The notes: generated by a model not told the origin, from the letters alone. Positions 46,551 through 59,273 are shown, counted from the stretch's first letter. The stretch: DNA of 64,000 nt from Trema orientale (GCA_002914845.1 JXTC01000011.1:2082821-2146820), one strand, 5' to 3'. Numbers and translations are program-made.

Positions 46551-49126
46551 TAAGCTGAATCTAAGCTAGCTTAGTGCAATTATTTTATTATGTTTTTGGA
46601 AATTAGAACGTCAAAATAACACTCTATAAAATGCAATAGTTTTGGAATGACATGATTTGAGAAAAACTTCACCAATCAACGATAGAAAAACATGTGCCAA
46701 AAACATTATAGCTTTCCAAAAAAAAAAAAAGAAGTTTTAAAAAAACGGAACACGTACTCAAAAAAAAAAAAAAAAAACTGCAAGACATGGGAACGATTGA
46801 AAAACAAAGAAATATATATCAATATTTTTAATACTACACTTTAAAAAAAAATTCTATTTTTACAGTAGATTAAAGGAGTGTATTTCCATTGAATATTGAT
46901 AAAGCTGCAAACTATTCTTCTTCCTGTTCAAATATATCAAGAGATTAACCATATACTCAATCTCCTCTTTTATTTCTTACTCTCCTCTATTATTTATTCA
47001 AAACCCTAGTTTTTATCTAACAAAGAGCTTTCAAGTCTTAAGTGTGAAATAAAACTACCCTAGATGAAATTAATGGGATTTGGCACCAATGAATCAGTAA
47101 TACCCTTTCGGTTAAGAAAATAGATCTATTGTCACCTTTTTATCTACTTGTTCACCACATGGCTAAACTTTTATTACTTAATTTACCACTTATTATTCCC
47201 AAAACCACTCTCTAATATGATTTTATTTTTCTCTTCCTACTTGGCCATCTACACCGTCACTCATTTCTACCCCTCTATTATACCTTTTATTTGCTAGAAC
47301 TAGCTCCCTTTTAGCCTCTTTCCATCTTCTTTTTTGTACGCTTCTCACCCTTTTTTCAAACTGGAAAACTCACAATCTTTTAACGATCTAGTTCTATAAA
47401 GTAAAAATAATTATTTAATTGATACTTGATTATTAGTTATAATTAGGGAAAATAATGTAATCTATTTTTTCATTAAATTACGTATTCAAAATTGATACTT
47501 TTTTTTAGAGGTGTTGAAATTTAAGTGTTTTAGAGTATATATAAAGGCTATAACTCCTAATGGTGAGTACTATATATAATCAAAATCATAAAACTCACAA
47601 AAATAATGCTACATTATTTTTAAAAGGTGATTGAAATTATAAGGATAAAGTTTAACCGAATATAGAAAGCAATGCAGTAGATATTCGATGACCAATCATA
47701 GATTGTACCATCATACAAAACATACAGTGAAAAAAAAAAAGAGAGAGAAGAACTCAACATTTTTCTAGATTGTCATCTCAGTTTCCAAGATACAAATAGT
47801 TGTTGTATAAAACATAGTTAATTAGGATATGACTATTTTGGACATATGCCAAGTGTGTTAGAGTTTAAGAGTTGAAGATTTGAATAATTCTTATTTGAAA
47901 TGATTTGTTTATAAGAAAAGATGTAAAGGCTTTTTTTCCCTTAAAATAAATGTTTGCGGATCAAATATTTGCAAAGAGATATTTTTAGAACAATTTGTGT
48001 TCTAAAAGATCATTTTATTTATGGTCATTTTGGTAATAAAAAAAGTTACTAAAAAATAGTATGTTGAGAGACAATAGACCAACTATAACATGATACTCTT
48101 GTCTATGCAAAAGTCCGAAATACCATTGTTATAGTTATCATGTAAGCTCTGTTGATTATCTAGTGACTTTTAAACAACAATTGGACGATTTAGAGTTGAG
48201 TTAAATGAGACATTTTAATAAATCGAATGCTGGTGATGATCAAACAGATGACCGTCGTTAATTCGCCAATGTCACATATCAAACTATGGGATTCACCAAA
48301 GAAACCTATTAGGTGACTATCGGTAACTTGCCATAATCACTCACTAAATTCGAGACCCACAAAAAGTAAATCTGATATGCAATAACTTAGTAGGTGACCA
48401 ACTTAATAGTTGATGTAAAAATTACACATACCGGTGTATTCTAATATTTAGGTATAATCATGCTTAGGGATTAATTTTAATGAAAAATATGAGATAAGTC
48501 ACTTTAAAGGATCATTTAAAGAATGTGTGATAGTACAATCAAAAATTTATAATTGTTAAAATAAAAAATATAATTACACAAAAATAGGAAAATAAATTAG
48601 AAGGAAAAAGCATAAAAGAAAAAAAAAATGTAAAAGATGGGCTAGAAATGTAAAATAGTACCAAAAAATAATAAAATACTAAGCACTATTCTCTTTATTT
48701 TTTGGAGGTTTATAGAAATATGACCAAATTTTGGGCCCAATTTAAGTAATTATCCATTTGTCAAATATTATAGCAAAATGTACGTTATATATGTTTATAT
48801 ACCAAGTATAAAATTTTATATACAAGTACAAAAAGTTATACACCCAGTATATTTCAGTACAGTAACTGAAATTGGTAGATTAACATATCTACCAAGTGTA
48901 AAAATATATATACCTGGACATTTAGCTATAAAATTTAAAAAATAAATATTTACTTAATCAAATTTAAAATATTAGTCATCCACCTAAATTTCTCATTTTT
49001 TTTTTTTTTGGATAATTGCACAATCACTATAACCAAAAGAAAAAAAAAAACAAAAAACAAAAACTACAAAAAGTCAGATAAATCCCCCCCAAAAAATGTA
49101 TCGCTACACCTAAAAAGCAATTTCTA
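46551..49126. other. Gene-free AT-rich region
   Basis: No open frame with family character, no bounded element and no RNA gene was recognised. Scattered poly(A) tracts lie at 46719-46732, 46760-46777 and 47730-47742. Confidence 0.35.
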
Positions 49127-49245
49127 CAGTATTAGGTCAACTTTCTATCGTAGGAAGACCGGCACCACAGTATTTCGGCAACTTTATATCGTAGGAAGAC
49201 CGGCATCACAGTATTAGGTCAACTTTATATCGTAGGAAGACCGGC
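49127..49245 (+). repeat. Three-copy 41-bp tandem repeat
   Basis: The unit CAGTATTAGGTCAACTTT then ATATCGTAGGAAGACCGGCA starts at 49127, 49168 and 49209 with few substitutions. It is not coding. Confidence 0.88.
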
Positions 49246-49460
49246 TTGAGTTGACCCCTGTATTGGGGTAGAAATATACTTGTCATCAGACTCTCTATTA
49301 CTACGCTTTCATTATGATATTACTTTACTATAATCTACACAATATTTGCAAAATATAATATCAAAAAATCCACCAGACGCTCTCTCTCTTTTCTTTTTCT
49401 TTGCTCGTAACAGTACATAAAAATAATGCTTTTTTTTTCCTGAATAAAAAAATGGGAATA

Positions 49461-49526
49461 CCATTCCATTCATATGAATACGTAATAACTATCCCATTCC
49501 ATTCATATGAATACATAATTACTATC
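49461..49526. repeat. Two-copy 33-bp tandem repeat
   Basis: CCATTCCATTCATATGAATA starts at 49461 and again at 49494, about 500 bp upstream of the RanBP2-zinc-finger gene. Confidence 0.85.
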
Positions 49527-49960
49527 CCATTCAAAAAATAATAATTAAATACTACGATAGATTAAAAATAATTATGATGTTATAGATTAAAAGGATTTTT
49601 TTTTTTTTTGAGGAGGCAAAAGAAAATTCCATGTTTTTTTTTTTCGTTTTTCTTTTAAATTCTTCCCAAAAAAAACCTACCGTTGAGTGGTTGACGCGTA
49701 GAAAATCCCAAATATTTGGAGGAAAAAAAAAAAAGGCTAGTTGTAGAAGAGGAAAGATCTTGCCCTTTTTCGTAATTTGGCAGGAAAAATCCGAAACGCG
49801 GCTGAGGGTTACATACTCCAAACTTTGTCGAAGAAATCTCGGCGATCAGACCCGCGTTCATCGCTTAATATTTATCAATCAATCAATCTCTCAACGTTCT
49901 CAAAATATTTCAAAAAATAATAATAATAATAAAAATAAAAAAAGGAGAAAGAAAAGAAAA

Positions 49961-52900
49961 ATGGGTTCGAGGGACAAGGACCAAACGACGCCGCATCATC
50001 AGCCCCTTCTGAGCAGCCTCGTCGTACGGCCGACCAACAGCGACGGAGGCGGCGTTGGTGGTGGTGGCCGTGGCAGCGATTACGAGCCCGGCGAGGTCCG
50101 CCGTGAGCCTCCTTCCTACTCCAGATCCGATCGCTTCTCCGGTGACTCTGGTTCGTCTCTCTTTCTCTCTGAATTTATGCTTTCATGTGTTGTTTTTGTC
50201 GACTAAACCTATAATTGCTAGGGTTTAGTATGTGCTGTTGTATCTCAAATTTTATCTGAGGAAATTATGACTTTCCGAGTCTGCGTTTGGGATTTTATTT
50301 TGGGGGTAAGTCATGTATTTGCAAACCCTAGATCGACCTGCTACCTTTTTTTTTTTTTTTTTTTTTTTTTCAAGCTGGTGATATTGTATGCTGATATTAG
50401 TATAACTATGTAAGTTTATTCTCTACAGTTTTATATAAATATTTATATTTATTTGATGTTTATTAGTACAATTCGTGCTGATTTTCAAGAAATTTATATG
50501 GGCATGCTGCTTGTTGAGCCGGAGTTACGATAGTGTGAATGTTCTTAGCAATAATCTTTTTGGTGGTCCAGTTTAAGTGTTATTGTCTATTACTTTTCTG
50601 GTATGACATGATTATTAAAGCGTGCTCAATGATTTTGTTGTGTTTATGATCGTATTATACAACCTTTCCTCTATTAGTTATTTTACATGTCGAACATGTG
50701 GATCTAGTACAAATTTTAAAGAGTGTAAAACTGCGAATAAATTTGCTATATTATGTGTTACAGCTCCGAATGTTGCCTGCAAGAACTTAAATCTTGAGGA
50801 AGGCACGTTGGTGTTAGTGCGGTCTTGGATCATGGTTTTGGGGATTTTTTTGTTACATATTATGGGTTAATTATGTTTGTTGAAGATTCCAACAGTGGGG
50901 ATATTGCTGGGTATATCAATTTATTGGCTGCATCACTGAAAATCAGTGCATGGGTGGGGTCTCATTATGTTTGTTTATCCATGGTCATGTTGGTCTCAAT
51001 CTTTGTAAATAATGGTGATGGGTTTTGGTCCGCACCAGTGTTAGACGATAGAAGATGCCAATCAAATTGGAAGCTTGCTAGGGATTTCTTTTAGTAGTTC
51101 CTGGGTTTATGATGTGGTATTATTTTATAGGAAACCTATCAACATCAAACAAAATCATATGGTCATCCTGAGTTGTAAACAGTAAGGAAACCTACCTTAT
51201 TTTGGTTGGTCTACTTTTGACAACTGTCAGAAGATGGAAAATATGTTGACTGCTGGAAATTGGTTCGCTCCTGATTCACCTTATTGGGATGTGGCATTTC
51301 ATTATTGGAAGATTTTTGCTGCTGAACGTTAAGCTTGGTAGTCTCTGGCGCTATGGAATCTTGTTTTTCGCAGATTGAAATTCTCTTTACATTAATCAGC
51401 AGTTTAGTTACATTTCTCGTTTTATTTTTATTTTTTTTTTGTTGCGTTTTTGGTTTGGATGGTTAAATAGGGTTCAGTTGGGTGATTTATAGCTGTATAC
51501 GTTTATATGTTTCCTGGGAATTTACATGGATAAGATTTTGGTTGAATATTTCTAGTTGATAGTGTGGTGATCTGGTAGAAAAAGGGCTGGTGAATTATTA
51601 GGACTCTGGTGGTTGGTGATCTTTTCATGTCCCTTTTATACTTCCATTTGTCTTAAGTTGTGCATTATTTAAATGCAACACCAGTCGTGGAGAATTTAGT
51701 CATATGGTATGAGACATGCCTTTATTTCTTCATCCCACTATATCATTCAGAGTGATCACGCATTCTAGTGTCTATGGAAATTCGCAAGTTTGTTGCTTTA
51801 CAAGTAAGACATGGGATATCTTTAAGATATAAGATTATGTAGGAAGAAATGGACAAATTGGAGCAAGTAATTTGTCATAGTAATTGGATGCTTGCAATTC
51901 TTCGGGTCTTCTATGGTGGGCTGTTTCTCCTGTGGGGTTTGCATCTTCTGATCCTTATTTCAGACGTGTTTCAACTGAGGGGTTTGAAACATTGTGCACC
52001 GGGAGTCTTCTTTTTGCTGAATTAGTAGTAATTCATGTTCCTTCATCATCAGCTTGTTGCATATTTGATCTAATTTATCCTCCTAACCACCCTCTGAGTG
52101 CTACATTTCAAGTTGTGGTTGCTCCAGATACATGATTATGGACTGGTTCAGATCAGATATGTAGGCGTACGTGTGAAGTTAGCATGTTATATTTCATGAG
52201 GTAAATGGATGTGGCTCTTGAAAAATAGTATCCGGAACTGTGTTTTCTGCAGAAAGCAGCTACCACATAACTTGAGTATGAGTAAACATGGTTTCTATTT
52301 GCTCAAGTCCCAAATAACATTCACTGGTAATATGGGCCATTTGCTTGAGAAGTAACGAGAAGTGCAGTAAATCGTGTGAATTTCTCACTCTCTTCCAAAC
52401 TTGTAATGTTGTACTACTCAGTGAGGAGATTTCCTGAGTGATGGTAACAGTCTTTGCAAACTTTGTTGAATTGATCATTTGGGAGTTCAGGATCACAAAC
52501 TCTGCTACTATAAGTACATTGTTCTTCCATTTTCTTCTTTCTTTCTAGTTAGTGGTTGCTTATCTTTAGAATTCACTGCCTCTGTTCCAGGATATAGACT
52601 ACGTGCAGGTTCTGCTTCTCCTGTACGGCGGAGGGATGCTGATCATCGCTACAATTCTAATTTTGACAATTCTGGTGCTCTGGCACACAGCCGTGAAGTT
52701 GGTGGCGCAAGGGATGCTGGTAGATTTCGAGATTCTTCTCCACCTTATGTTCGAGGGAGGGGTGGTGGCAGGCCATTTGGTAGGGGCGCTAATGGTTCTG
52801 AATTTGTTCGTGGGCCATTGAGAGGTGAGGGCATGAACAGAAACAATCCAAACGTACGTCCAAGAGAAGGAGACTGGTTTTGCCCAGATCCTTTGTAAGT

Positions 52901-53606
52901 TATTTCTCTTTATTCATCTCTTTGCCTATTTTATTTCCTCTTTCATTTTCTCTGCATGATTGTTCATATTTTGTATATCTCCTGTCTTAGATGTGGCAAC
53001 TTGAACTTTGCAAGGCGAGAGTACTGTAACAACTGCAACAGGTCTCGCCCTGGACCTGGGGGAAGTCCACGAAGGGGTTATCCTGGCCCGCCACTGGCAG
53101 ATGCTCCCCCTAGACGCTTCCCTGGTCCTCCACTGGATCCTTCACCAGGAAGGACTTTGAATGGCTACAGGTCCCCTCCTCGTGCTTGGGTTAGGGACGG
53201 CCCTAGAGAGTTTGTTACTGGAGGTCTGCCACCTCCCAGGCACGACGGCAGGTTTCCTGATCACCACTTGCGAAGAGATCGGCTGGATTTTCCAGAGGAC
53301 ATCTATAGAGGGAGGGCCAGGTTTGACAGGCCAATTCCTGTGGATTGGGGCCATAGAGATCGAGGAAGGGAGAGCTTCTTTAATGAACGAAAAGCATTTG
53401 AGAGGCGACCTCCGTCTCCACTTCCACCACCACCGCCACTACCACCTCCTAGCCGTGGCCGTTGGGGACGTGACATTAGGGAGAGAAGTCGATCGCCGAT
53501 AAGGGGCGGTCCGCCACCAAAAGAGTACCGACGGGATATTTACATGGAACGGGGACGAGATGATCGGCGAGGCATGGCTCGAGATCGCATTGGCGGTGCA
53601 TATTGA
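49961..53606 (+). CDS. RanBP2-type zinc-finger, RG-rich RNA-binding protein, 369 aa, 3 exons
   Basis: Probable nuclear RNA-binding protein related to TAF15/ZRANB2-like zinc-finger proteins. Exons are 49961-50150, 52591-52894 and 52991-53606; intron 1 is 2.4 kb. It starts MGSRDKDQTTPHHQPLL. The sequence is low-complexity with Gly/Arg-rich stretches (VRGRGGGRPFGRG). One RanBP2 finger at about 157-184 reads GDWFCPDPLCGNLNF...CNNC, with zinc ligands Cys161, Cys166, Cys177, Cys180 and the RNA-contacting Asn170; intron 2 splits it after DP. The C-terminal half has PGPP, RS/RD dipeptides and a Pro run (PLPPPPPLPPP). No RRM is present. From memory the best match by order and context is Arabidopsis At4g28990. 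The symbol is left blank because TAF15 proper carries an RRM. Confidence 0.88.
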
Positions 53607-54544
53607 CAGAGTGTTAGCAGTAGGATTTGGAGGCGTGATTTAGTCTCTGTTATGTCTTTTTTGTACTTAAGAGGTGAGGAAGGATGAGTACAGCTTTGCG
53701 ACTGACTGACGTTAGAGTTTTGTTTAGTTCCTCTCGTTGTATTAACATTTCTGCTTAGTTTTAGCAACTCATGTACTTTTTTCATTTGGGTTTGGAAATT
53801 ATTGGTTCTTTTGTTCAGAAGATGCATCCTTCAGTGCTGTCTTCTGTTTTTCGGTTACAATTTTACGAGTTTCTCAACAAAGTGGTGGTGGTGATTACTA
53901 TGAAAATGAGGGGATACAATGTGAATTTCTTCATCGTTGCAGTCATTTGGAGTACAGAAATTTCCTACAAATCCCTTCAAGTGATCAAGATCGGGAAGAT
54001 ATTATGCAGAAGTATCACGCCTTTTCATTTGACTTGAGTTATTTCTTCTCTTTTTTTTTTTCTTTTTTGTCTTTTTTGTATTTTTGTTGGAAAATGATAA
54101 AATGTGTCTTGCAGACTTACCCCAGGCTAATACCTGTTACTAGAAGTACTCTTATTTGTTTATTTATTCTCATTTCTTTGAAAAAGAATGGTGTGGCTTA
54201 CACCGTTGAGTTCCTCATTTTTGTCTAGTTTCATGTTAAGTCTTATGCTGATTTCAATATAGCAGTTCCGTTTTCCAGGTTGGTGATTGGTGGGCAGTGA
54301 GAATAGAGTTGCATTCCCAAGATATAATGGACGTCGTATCACGTACGTAAAGTGAACTTCTGAGAATCATGAACATTGACATTAATTTTAGCGTACAAAG
54401 AGATTGTAGTTTGGTTTTCAAATGCCCGTCTCTTCAATAAACCCCATCATCTTGTTGTATTCAATTTAGCATTCCTTGATTTATTTTTCTTTTAAATTAT
54501 GAGTTAATGCATTTATTGAACTACTCTTGCTTCGGACTCCTAGG
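53607..54544. other. 3' flank of the zinc-finger gene
   Basis: Likely 3' UTR in the first ~250 bp, then T-rich intergenic DNA. Short frames here lack family features. Confidence 0.35.
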
Positions 54545-55320
54545 ATTTTTTTTTTTTTTAAGAGAAAACACTTTCATTACAAATAAGAAGATAAAAGGGT
54601 TTTTAATTACAAAGAAGATATTCATAAAAAATTTATTAAGATTTTCGGAAGAAATTTGTGCACTGGGATCTTGGTAAATTTGACCCAAGAGAAAGAGATT
54701 TATGCATATCATCATTGTTGTGCGCTCTAATAGAGCTCTAAGCATCAGTTGTTGACTCGTTGTGACTTCACTCAACATTCGTTGTTATTGTCTCTCGCTT
54801 CACATAAAAAAACTATCGAAAGGCAAAAACTACCATACACACCGTCCAGATTTGAATAGATATGGATGAAAAACATACTAAAAAAATCCACACTACGAGA
54901 TCTATCACAAACCACCATAGATCTAAATCTAGGTGGACTAAAATAACAACGACAAACAATAAACTACACACCATCACAGAAAAAGCTGAAAACCATACAA
55001 ACCACCGCAGATCAGGATCTGAGTGTACTAAGACCGTCCGATATCTATATCTAGGTGGAAGATTACTTTCCCAAATGGGAGGATTATTTCACAATAAAAC
55101 TAAAAATAAAAATAAAATAAAAAACTGAGAAAACCTATACTGGAGAGAGGGAATACTACCCTCTCCGATAGGGGAGGCACCTGTTAGCGGAGGAAATGAG
55201 GAGGAGATGCGGGTGGAGAAATAATCGCTGGCAGAAGAAAGCAACAAACTCGTTTTTAGAGAGAAGGGAGAGCTTTTCTCTCTAAAACCGGTGTTCTGTG
55301 TTGCGTCAAAGTTTTTGCAT
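54545..55320 (-). mobile_element. Candidate truncated LINE-like retroposon
   Basis: A poly(T) run at about 54546-54560 is followed by text that on the minus strand reads GTAATGAAAGTGTTTTCTCTT before the A tail, as at many plant LINE 3' ends. The other edge (about 55140-55320) is GC-richer and leader-like (TTTTAGAGAGAAAAGCTCTC on the minus strand). No ORF1, endonuclease or RT remnant was recognised. Internal phrases (AAACCACCATAGATCTAAAT; AAACCACCGCAGATCAGGAT) are duplicated. Confidence 0.3.
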
Positions 55321-55942
55321 AGATTCCTAGTTTTTTATTTGTCTAGAAATGGAACTTTTGTATAGCTTAAGACCATCTCCAATGCATTATGCTAAAAAAA
55401 AGTGGGCTAATACTAAAATTAGTATCATACACTTTTTGAATTTTGTTCTATTGTATGCATGCTAAAAGAAATACTATTTTGTATTTTAAACATTAATTTA
55501 AGTAAATATATCTTTCTTTTTCTATTTTTAATTCTTATTATTTTACCCAATTGCTCATCATAAAAATTAATTTTATCTACCAAAATACATTTACTCATAT
55601 TCTATATAAATGAGCAAATTGGTCAATGCAAAAAAAATGTAAATAAAATTTTGTTCTCCTACTAAATCTAATTGATTGCAATTTACTAAAGACAAACTTG
55701 TAAATAAAATTTAATAAAAATTTATACATACATATATTGAATTTTGATAATATTATGAAGCATATGTAATTTTACATTTAAAATACCATGGGAGATGCTC
55801 TAATGTGCATACTAGAATTATAGGCTGTATATATATGATTGGACCATCATTCGTGACACTAGAATCTATTATTGACATAGCTTACTGTAAATTGTAGACT
55901 TTGCCTGAATTATATGTGAGCCTCAATAAAGATCAACTATAA
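55321..55942. other. AT-rich intergenic sequence
   Basis: No gene or bounded element. It begins with an 'AAGACCATCTCCAATGCA' phrase, which is often the edge of plant MITEs, and GGGAGATGCTCTAATG follows near 55790 in inverted sense. A MITE spanning about 55369-55803 is possible. Confidence 0.4.
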
Positions 55943-56287
55943 GGCTATGTTTGGTGAGACAAAAAAGGAAGAGGAAAAAAAAATTGGTAAGGAGGAAAAT
56001 AGAAAAGGAAAAGAAAAGAGAAGTGGAGGAAAAAAAGTCAGGGAGGCCCATAAAACTTTTCCCCAAATTCGAGAGAAAAAGGGAAGGAATAAAAGTTTAT
56101 TAATGAAGGAGTTTAATTTCTAAGTTATGTGCATACAATTTATAAAATAATAATATAAAAGATAAATAGTTATTTTAAAATAAACTAGTTTTCTTTCATT
56201 TTTATTTATCAAACAATTATAGAGGAAAAATAATTTATTTTCTGTCCTACATATTTTAATTTTCTATCATCTCAACCAAACATAGCC
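55943..56287. mobile_element. Tourist-like MITE, copy 2 (TSD TAA)
   Basis: Perfect 13-bp terminal inverted repeats GGCTATGTTTGGT (55943) and its reverse complement ending at 56287, with TAA on both sides (55940-55942 and 56288-56290). 345 bp, non-coding, purine-rich left half. This is the canonical PIF/Harbinger-Tourist structure and the reference for the decayed copy at 15892-16285. Confidence 0.85.
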
Positions 56288-58169
56288 TAAAAGATTTTGT
56301 AGCACTTGAATTTATTCTGCATTGCTACATACTCTCTATTAAAATTAAAAGGAAAAAAAAACTACAAACAGAAGAAAAAACAGAAAGAATAAGGTATTTT
56401 ACAGTTTGTTTGGGAACATATAATATTTTTTAAAAAATAAATTAAAAAGTGAAAATTTCTTAAAAATATTGTTTTAAAAAAATACTTATAATCTATATCA
56501 CTTTTTAAAACCTAAAAATAGAAATATAAGTTATACTAAGTGCAGAGGCTCGTTTCTATAATTGCGAAATTGGGCCACAAGCAACCTATCAAAACTAAAA
56601 GATGTAAGAGTTCAATTGGGAACACTAGCATAGTGCCAGCCAAAGGACACGCTCAAGTTAGTGTTTGAATGAATAAAGTAAGAAATTACTAAATCAAATG
56701 AATAATTGAAATAAGGAATATAATTAGAGATTGATGGCACTAAGCCTTGCGGATGGATGACGAATGGAGGCGAATATCCTAGATGGCTTCGGGAGATTCT
56801 ACAAGACCTTGATCTTGTGAGATGTATGACGATATTAATGAGAGCTAGAGTAAAGTGAGAGTAAGAGTATTCAGAAAGAGTCAGCGTCAATATGTGTTCA
56901 GATATCCATCTCGTCACTCTTTGGTCTTCTATTTATAAGGATGTTTCTAGACATGTTAGAGCTTAAAGCTCTGGTCCAAGATTCGTGGCACTTCTTACTG
57001 GATTCCTCCATCAGATTAAGTCAGAGGCTCCAATTTTATTAAGGGAAAATCTCCAGTCATCCGAAATCAGTTAGGAGTTATCTAGTTATGAATTTGACCG
57101 GGTCTTGGACAGAGTCTTTGGCTGGTAATTTATGGGGCTTGGTCCTTTAAAGAATTGGAGTCAACTCTGTAGTTGGACCTCATGGAGCCCATTTATTGGT
57201 TATCTAGCCTAATTGTGGTATCGAAGGGCCTCATCAGATGGAAGAGTCAATCATTCTTGGGCCTCTAATTATTGGGATATTTTTTGGGAAAATAGCATAG
57301 ACTATGACCTTTTAAAAATTATTGCCAAAAGTACGATGTCCCCATTTTACATATTTTTTATACGGTGATTTTTCAGAAAAATACCATTCAGTCTTTTTCT
57401 TTCTATTTTTTTTCTTCTCTTTCACAGTTTCACTCTCATTTGAGCATTCGGGGCTTCCATATATGTTTTCAAACTCAATTTCCTGTGATAGTAGGACTAG
57501 AGTCAATGGCAAGTAGCCATTACACACGCCATCCTCGATGTTGTTTGGCCTCACGTCATGTTCTTGAACTCCAACCTGAGAAGAGTATTTGCTTTCGAAC
57601 GAGACAATGGAGGAGGTGTGGTGGTGCTTTCGAAGCCAACAAGGTTGATTCTTCTTCTTCTTTTCTTTTGTGAATACTCATTTGAAGAGCTTAGTGGAGA
57701 AGATACACACGCAACAGTTTCTAGGATGACTGGAAAAAAAAAAGTTAGATTAATGCTTGGTTTTTGCCCTTTTGTTTTTTAAAGTTTAAGCTAATTATTA
57801 TGTATTTTCTCGTACTTAGTTTGGCAACTTGTTTGAAGAGGAGAAGATGTATACAAGGTATTTGATAGAATGATGGATTTGTTTTAAGTGCTATAAGAAA
57901 TATTTAATTGAATATAACTAATTGAAAGATGTACACAAGGTATTTTAAGTACTATAACTAATTGAGTATGCAATATTGAATTAATTTATAGGTTATAGAA
58001 AAATGCATAGCACCAAATTCAAGTACAATAAAACAGATGAAATGGAAAGCGTAAAAATGTGCAAGCACCCTTTAATTCTTTTTTTTTTCTTTTTTCTTTA
58101 ATTTATATATTTTTTTGGATATTGAATAATTGAAACATGTTTATAGAAACTTAATATTTCTTACGAAGA
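56288..58169. other. Intergenic region with probable LTR debris
   Basis: Between about 56540 and 57260 the sequence has an LTR-like leader on the minus strand (a TATTTATAAGG TATA-like box near 56929 and CTAACTTGAGCGTGTCC near 56650). No coding remnant is present. Frames at 57312-57780 are spurious. Confidence 0.3.
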
Positions 58170-58625
58170 AAGTTTTTGCTCTCAGACTTCTAGAATTTCT
58201 TATCAGTTTACTTAAATATAGGGCATTCTGCTATAAGGAAACTAAATTGGTTTCCAGCAAACTTTTGCAGTTTCCTGTGATTTATTTACATACAGGGTAT
58301 TCTGCTAAAAAGAAACTAAACTGGTTTTTAGGAAACCTTTGTGGTTTCCTACGATTTAATTATGTACAGGACATTCCGCTAATAGGAAACTAAATTGGTT
58401 TCTAGGAAACCTTTGTGGTTTCCAGTTAAAAAAAAGATAGCTTATTTACTAAAATACCACCGTATTTTCTAACTCTCAAAGTATATAGAAAAATTTTCAT
58501 AAAAAGATCGTACAAAATTTTTATTATTTTGAAAGATCGTAAATTTTGTAATATTTTTTGAAAAATAAGTATGAATGTCCAAAACCCATATTTTTTGACC
58601 ACTACTTTAAGCCATTAGACCTTTA
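58170..58625 (-). mobile_element. Minisatellite-bearing repeat element, copy 2
   Basis: Inverted homologue of 18430-18945. On the minus strand the leader (from about 58625, GTTTTGGACATTCATACTTA and AATAATAAAAATTTTGTACG) is followed by tandem units of 74 bp (boundaries at 58419, 58345 and 58271). The units carry GGAAACCACAAAGGTTTCCT and TTTAGTTTC. Both leader and repeats are shared, so it is a mobile or duplicated unit, not two chance satellites. Confidence 0.7.
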
Positions 58626-59089
58626 CAAAATTTTATTTTTGTTTTCAAAACAGTGATCAATTTAATAGATTGCCTTTCATTTTCCCCACTATATGGCTGC
58701 TTTTTAGTATCAATTCTATATAAAACATATCAGTTTTTATATGGATATATATTCTATATAATTGATATATTTGGACACTTTTTTTCTTCCGATAAATTCC
58801 GAATTTTTGAATAATGGTTGAAAAACGGCTATTTTTTAAACAGAAGCCCAGACTTGGGTCATTTGGCTAAAAGAAACCCTAAAATTTTGTTAAATAAATA
58901 AAAAAAAAAAAACGTAAGATAAATTGCCAAACAAAGAATTTTTTTTAATTTTTCTGTCAAATCATAGCCGTTCATTTTGTGCCTCGTACTAAGGATTCCA
59001 GATACGTGATAAACTCAGCCAACCGATTTTCCTCTTTCCTCCAAGTCAACAAAACAAACTTCTGTTCTGACTTCTGATGGGCCCTTTTA
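58626..59089. other. Distal upstream region of the CXC-factor gene
   Basis: AT-rich with no gene. The decayed 'ttgaataatggttgaaaaacggc' phrase near 58813 resembles 2505-2530, suggesting a shared repeat. Confidence 0.3.
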
Positions 59090-59097
59090 GCGCCAAA
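59090..59097 (-). promoter_or_regulatory. E2F-binding consensus in the TCX5-like promoter
   Basis: On the minus strand TTTGGCGC, an exact match to the plant E2F consensus TTTSSCGC. It lies about 175 bp upstream of a TATA-like box and 850 bp upstream of the start codon. E2F proteins are DREAM partners of TCX factors. Confidence 0.5.
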
Positions 59098-59216
59098 TTT
59101 TTATCTTATTTTATTCTTTTACTTTTCACTTTTTTAACGGAGCGGAATCTTATTGGAAATTTCCCTCCTTTTTCATAACCCCGATCCGGTATTGTGTTTC
59201 ATCCAATAACATTTCT

Positions 59217-59225
59217 CCACGTGTC
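59217..59225 (+). promoter_or_regulatory. G-box/ABRE in the TCX5-like promoter
   Basis: CCACGTGTC, 42 bp before the TATA-like box. Confidence 0.45.
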
Positions 59226-59266
59226 AAGAGATCGGCAAGAGACAAGTTATCTCCAACGTGGCAGAA

Positions 59267-59273
59267 TATAAAT
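59267..59273 (+). promoter_or_regulatory. Probable TATA box of the TCX5-like gene
   Basis: TATAAAT-like sequence (within AGAATATAAATGG). The long leader that follows contains a (CT)n tract at 59629-59660. Confidence 0.4.

Noticed and set aside
49552-49861. Minus-strand frames upstream of the zinc-finger gene
   Set aside because: Lys/Phe-rich products of poly(A)/poly(T) leader sequence; antisense to the 5' UTR.
52603-52821. Alternative frame across exon 2 of the zinc-finger gene
   Set aside because: The other frame gives the RG-rich domain and joins correctly to both neighbouring exons and the zinc finger.
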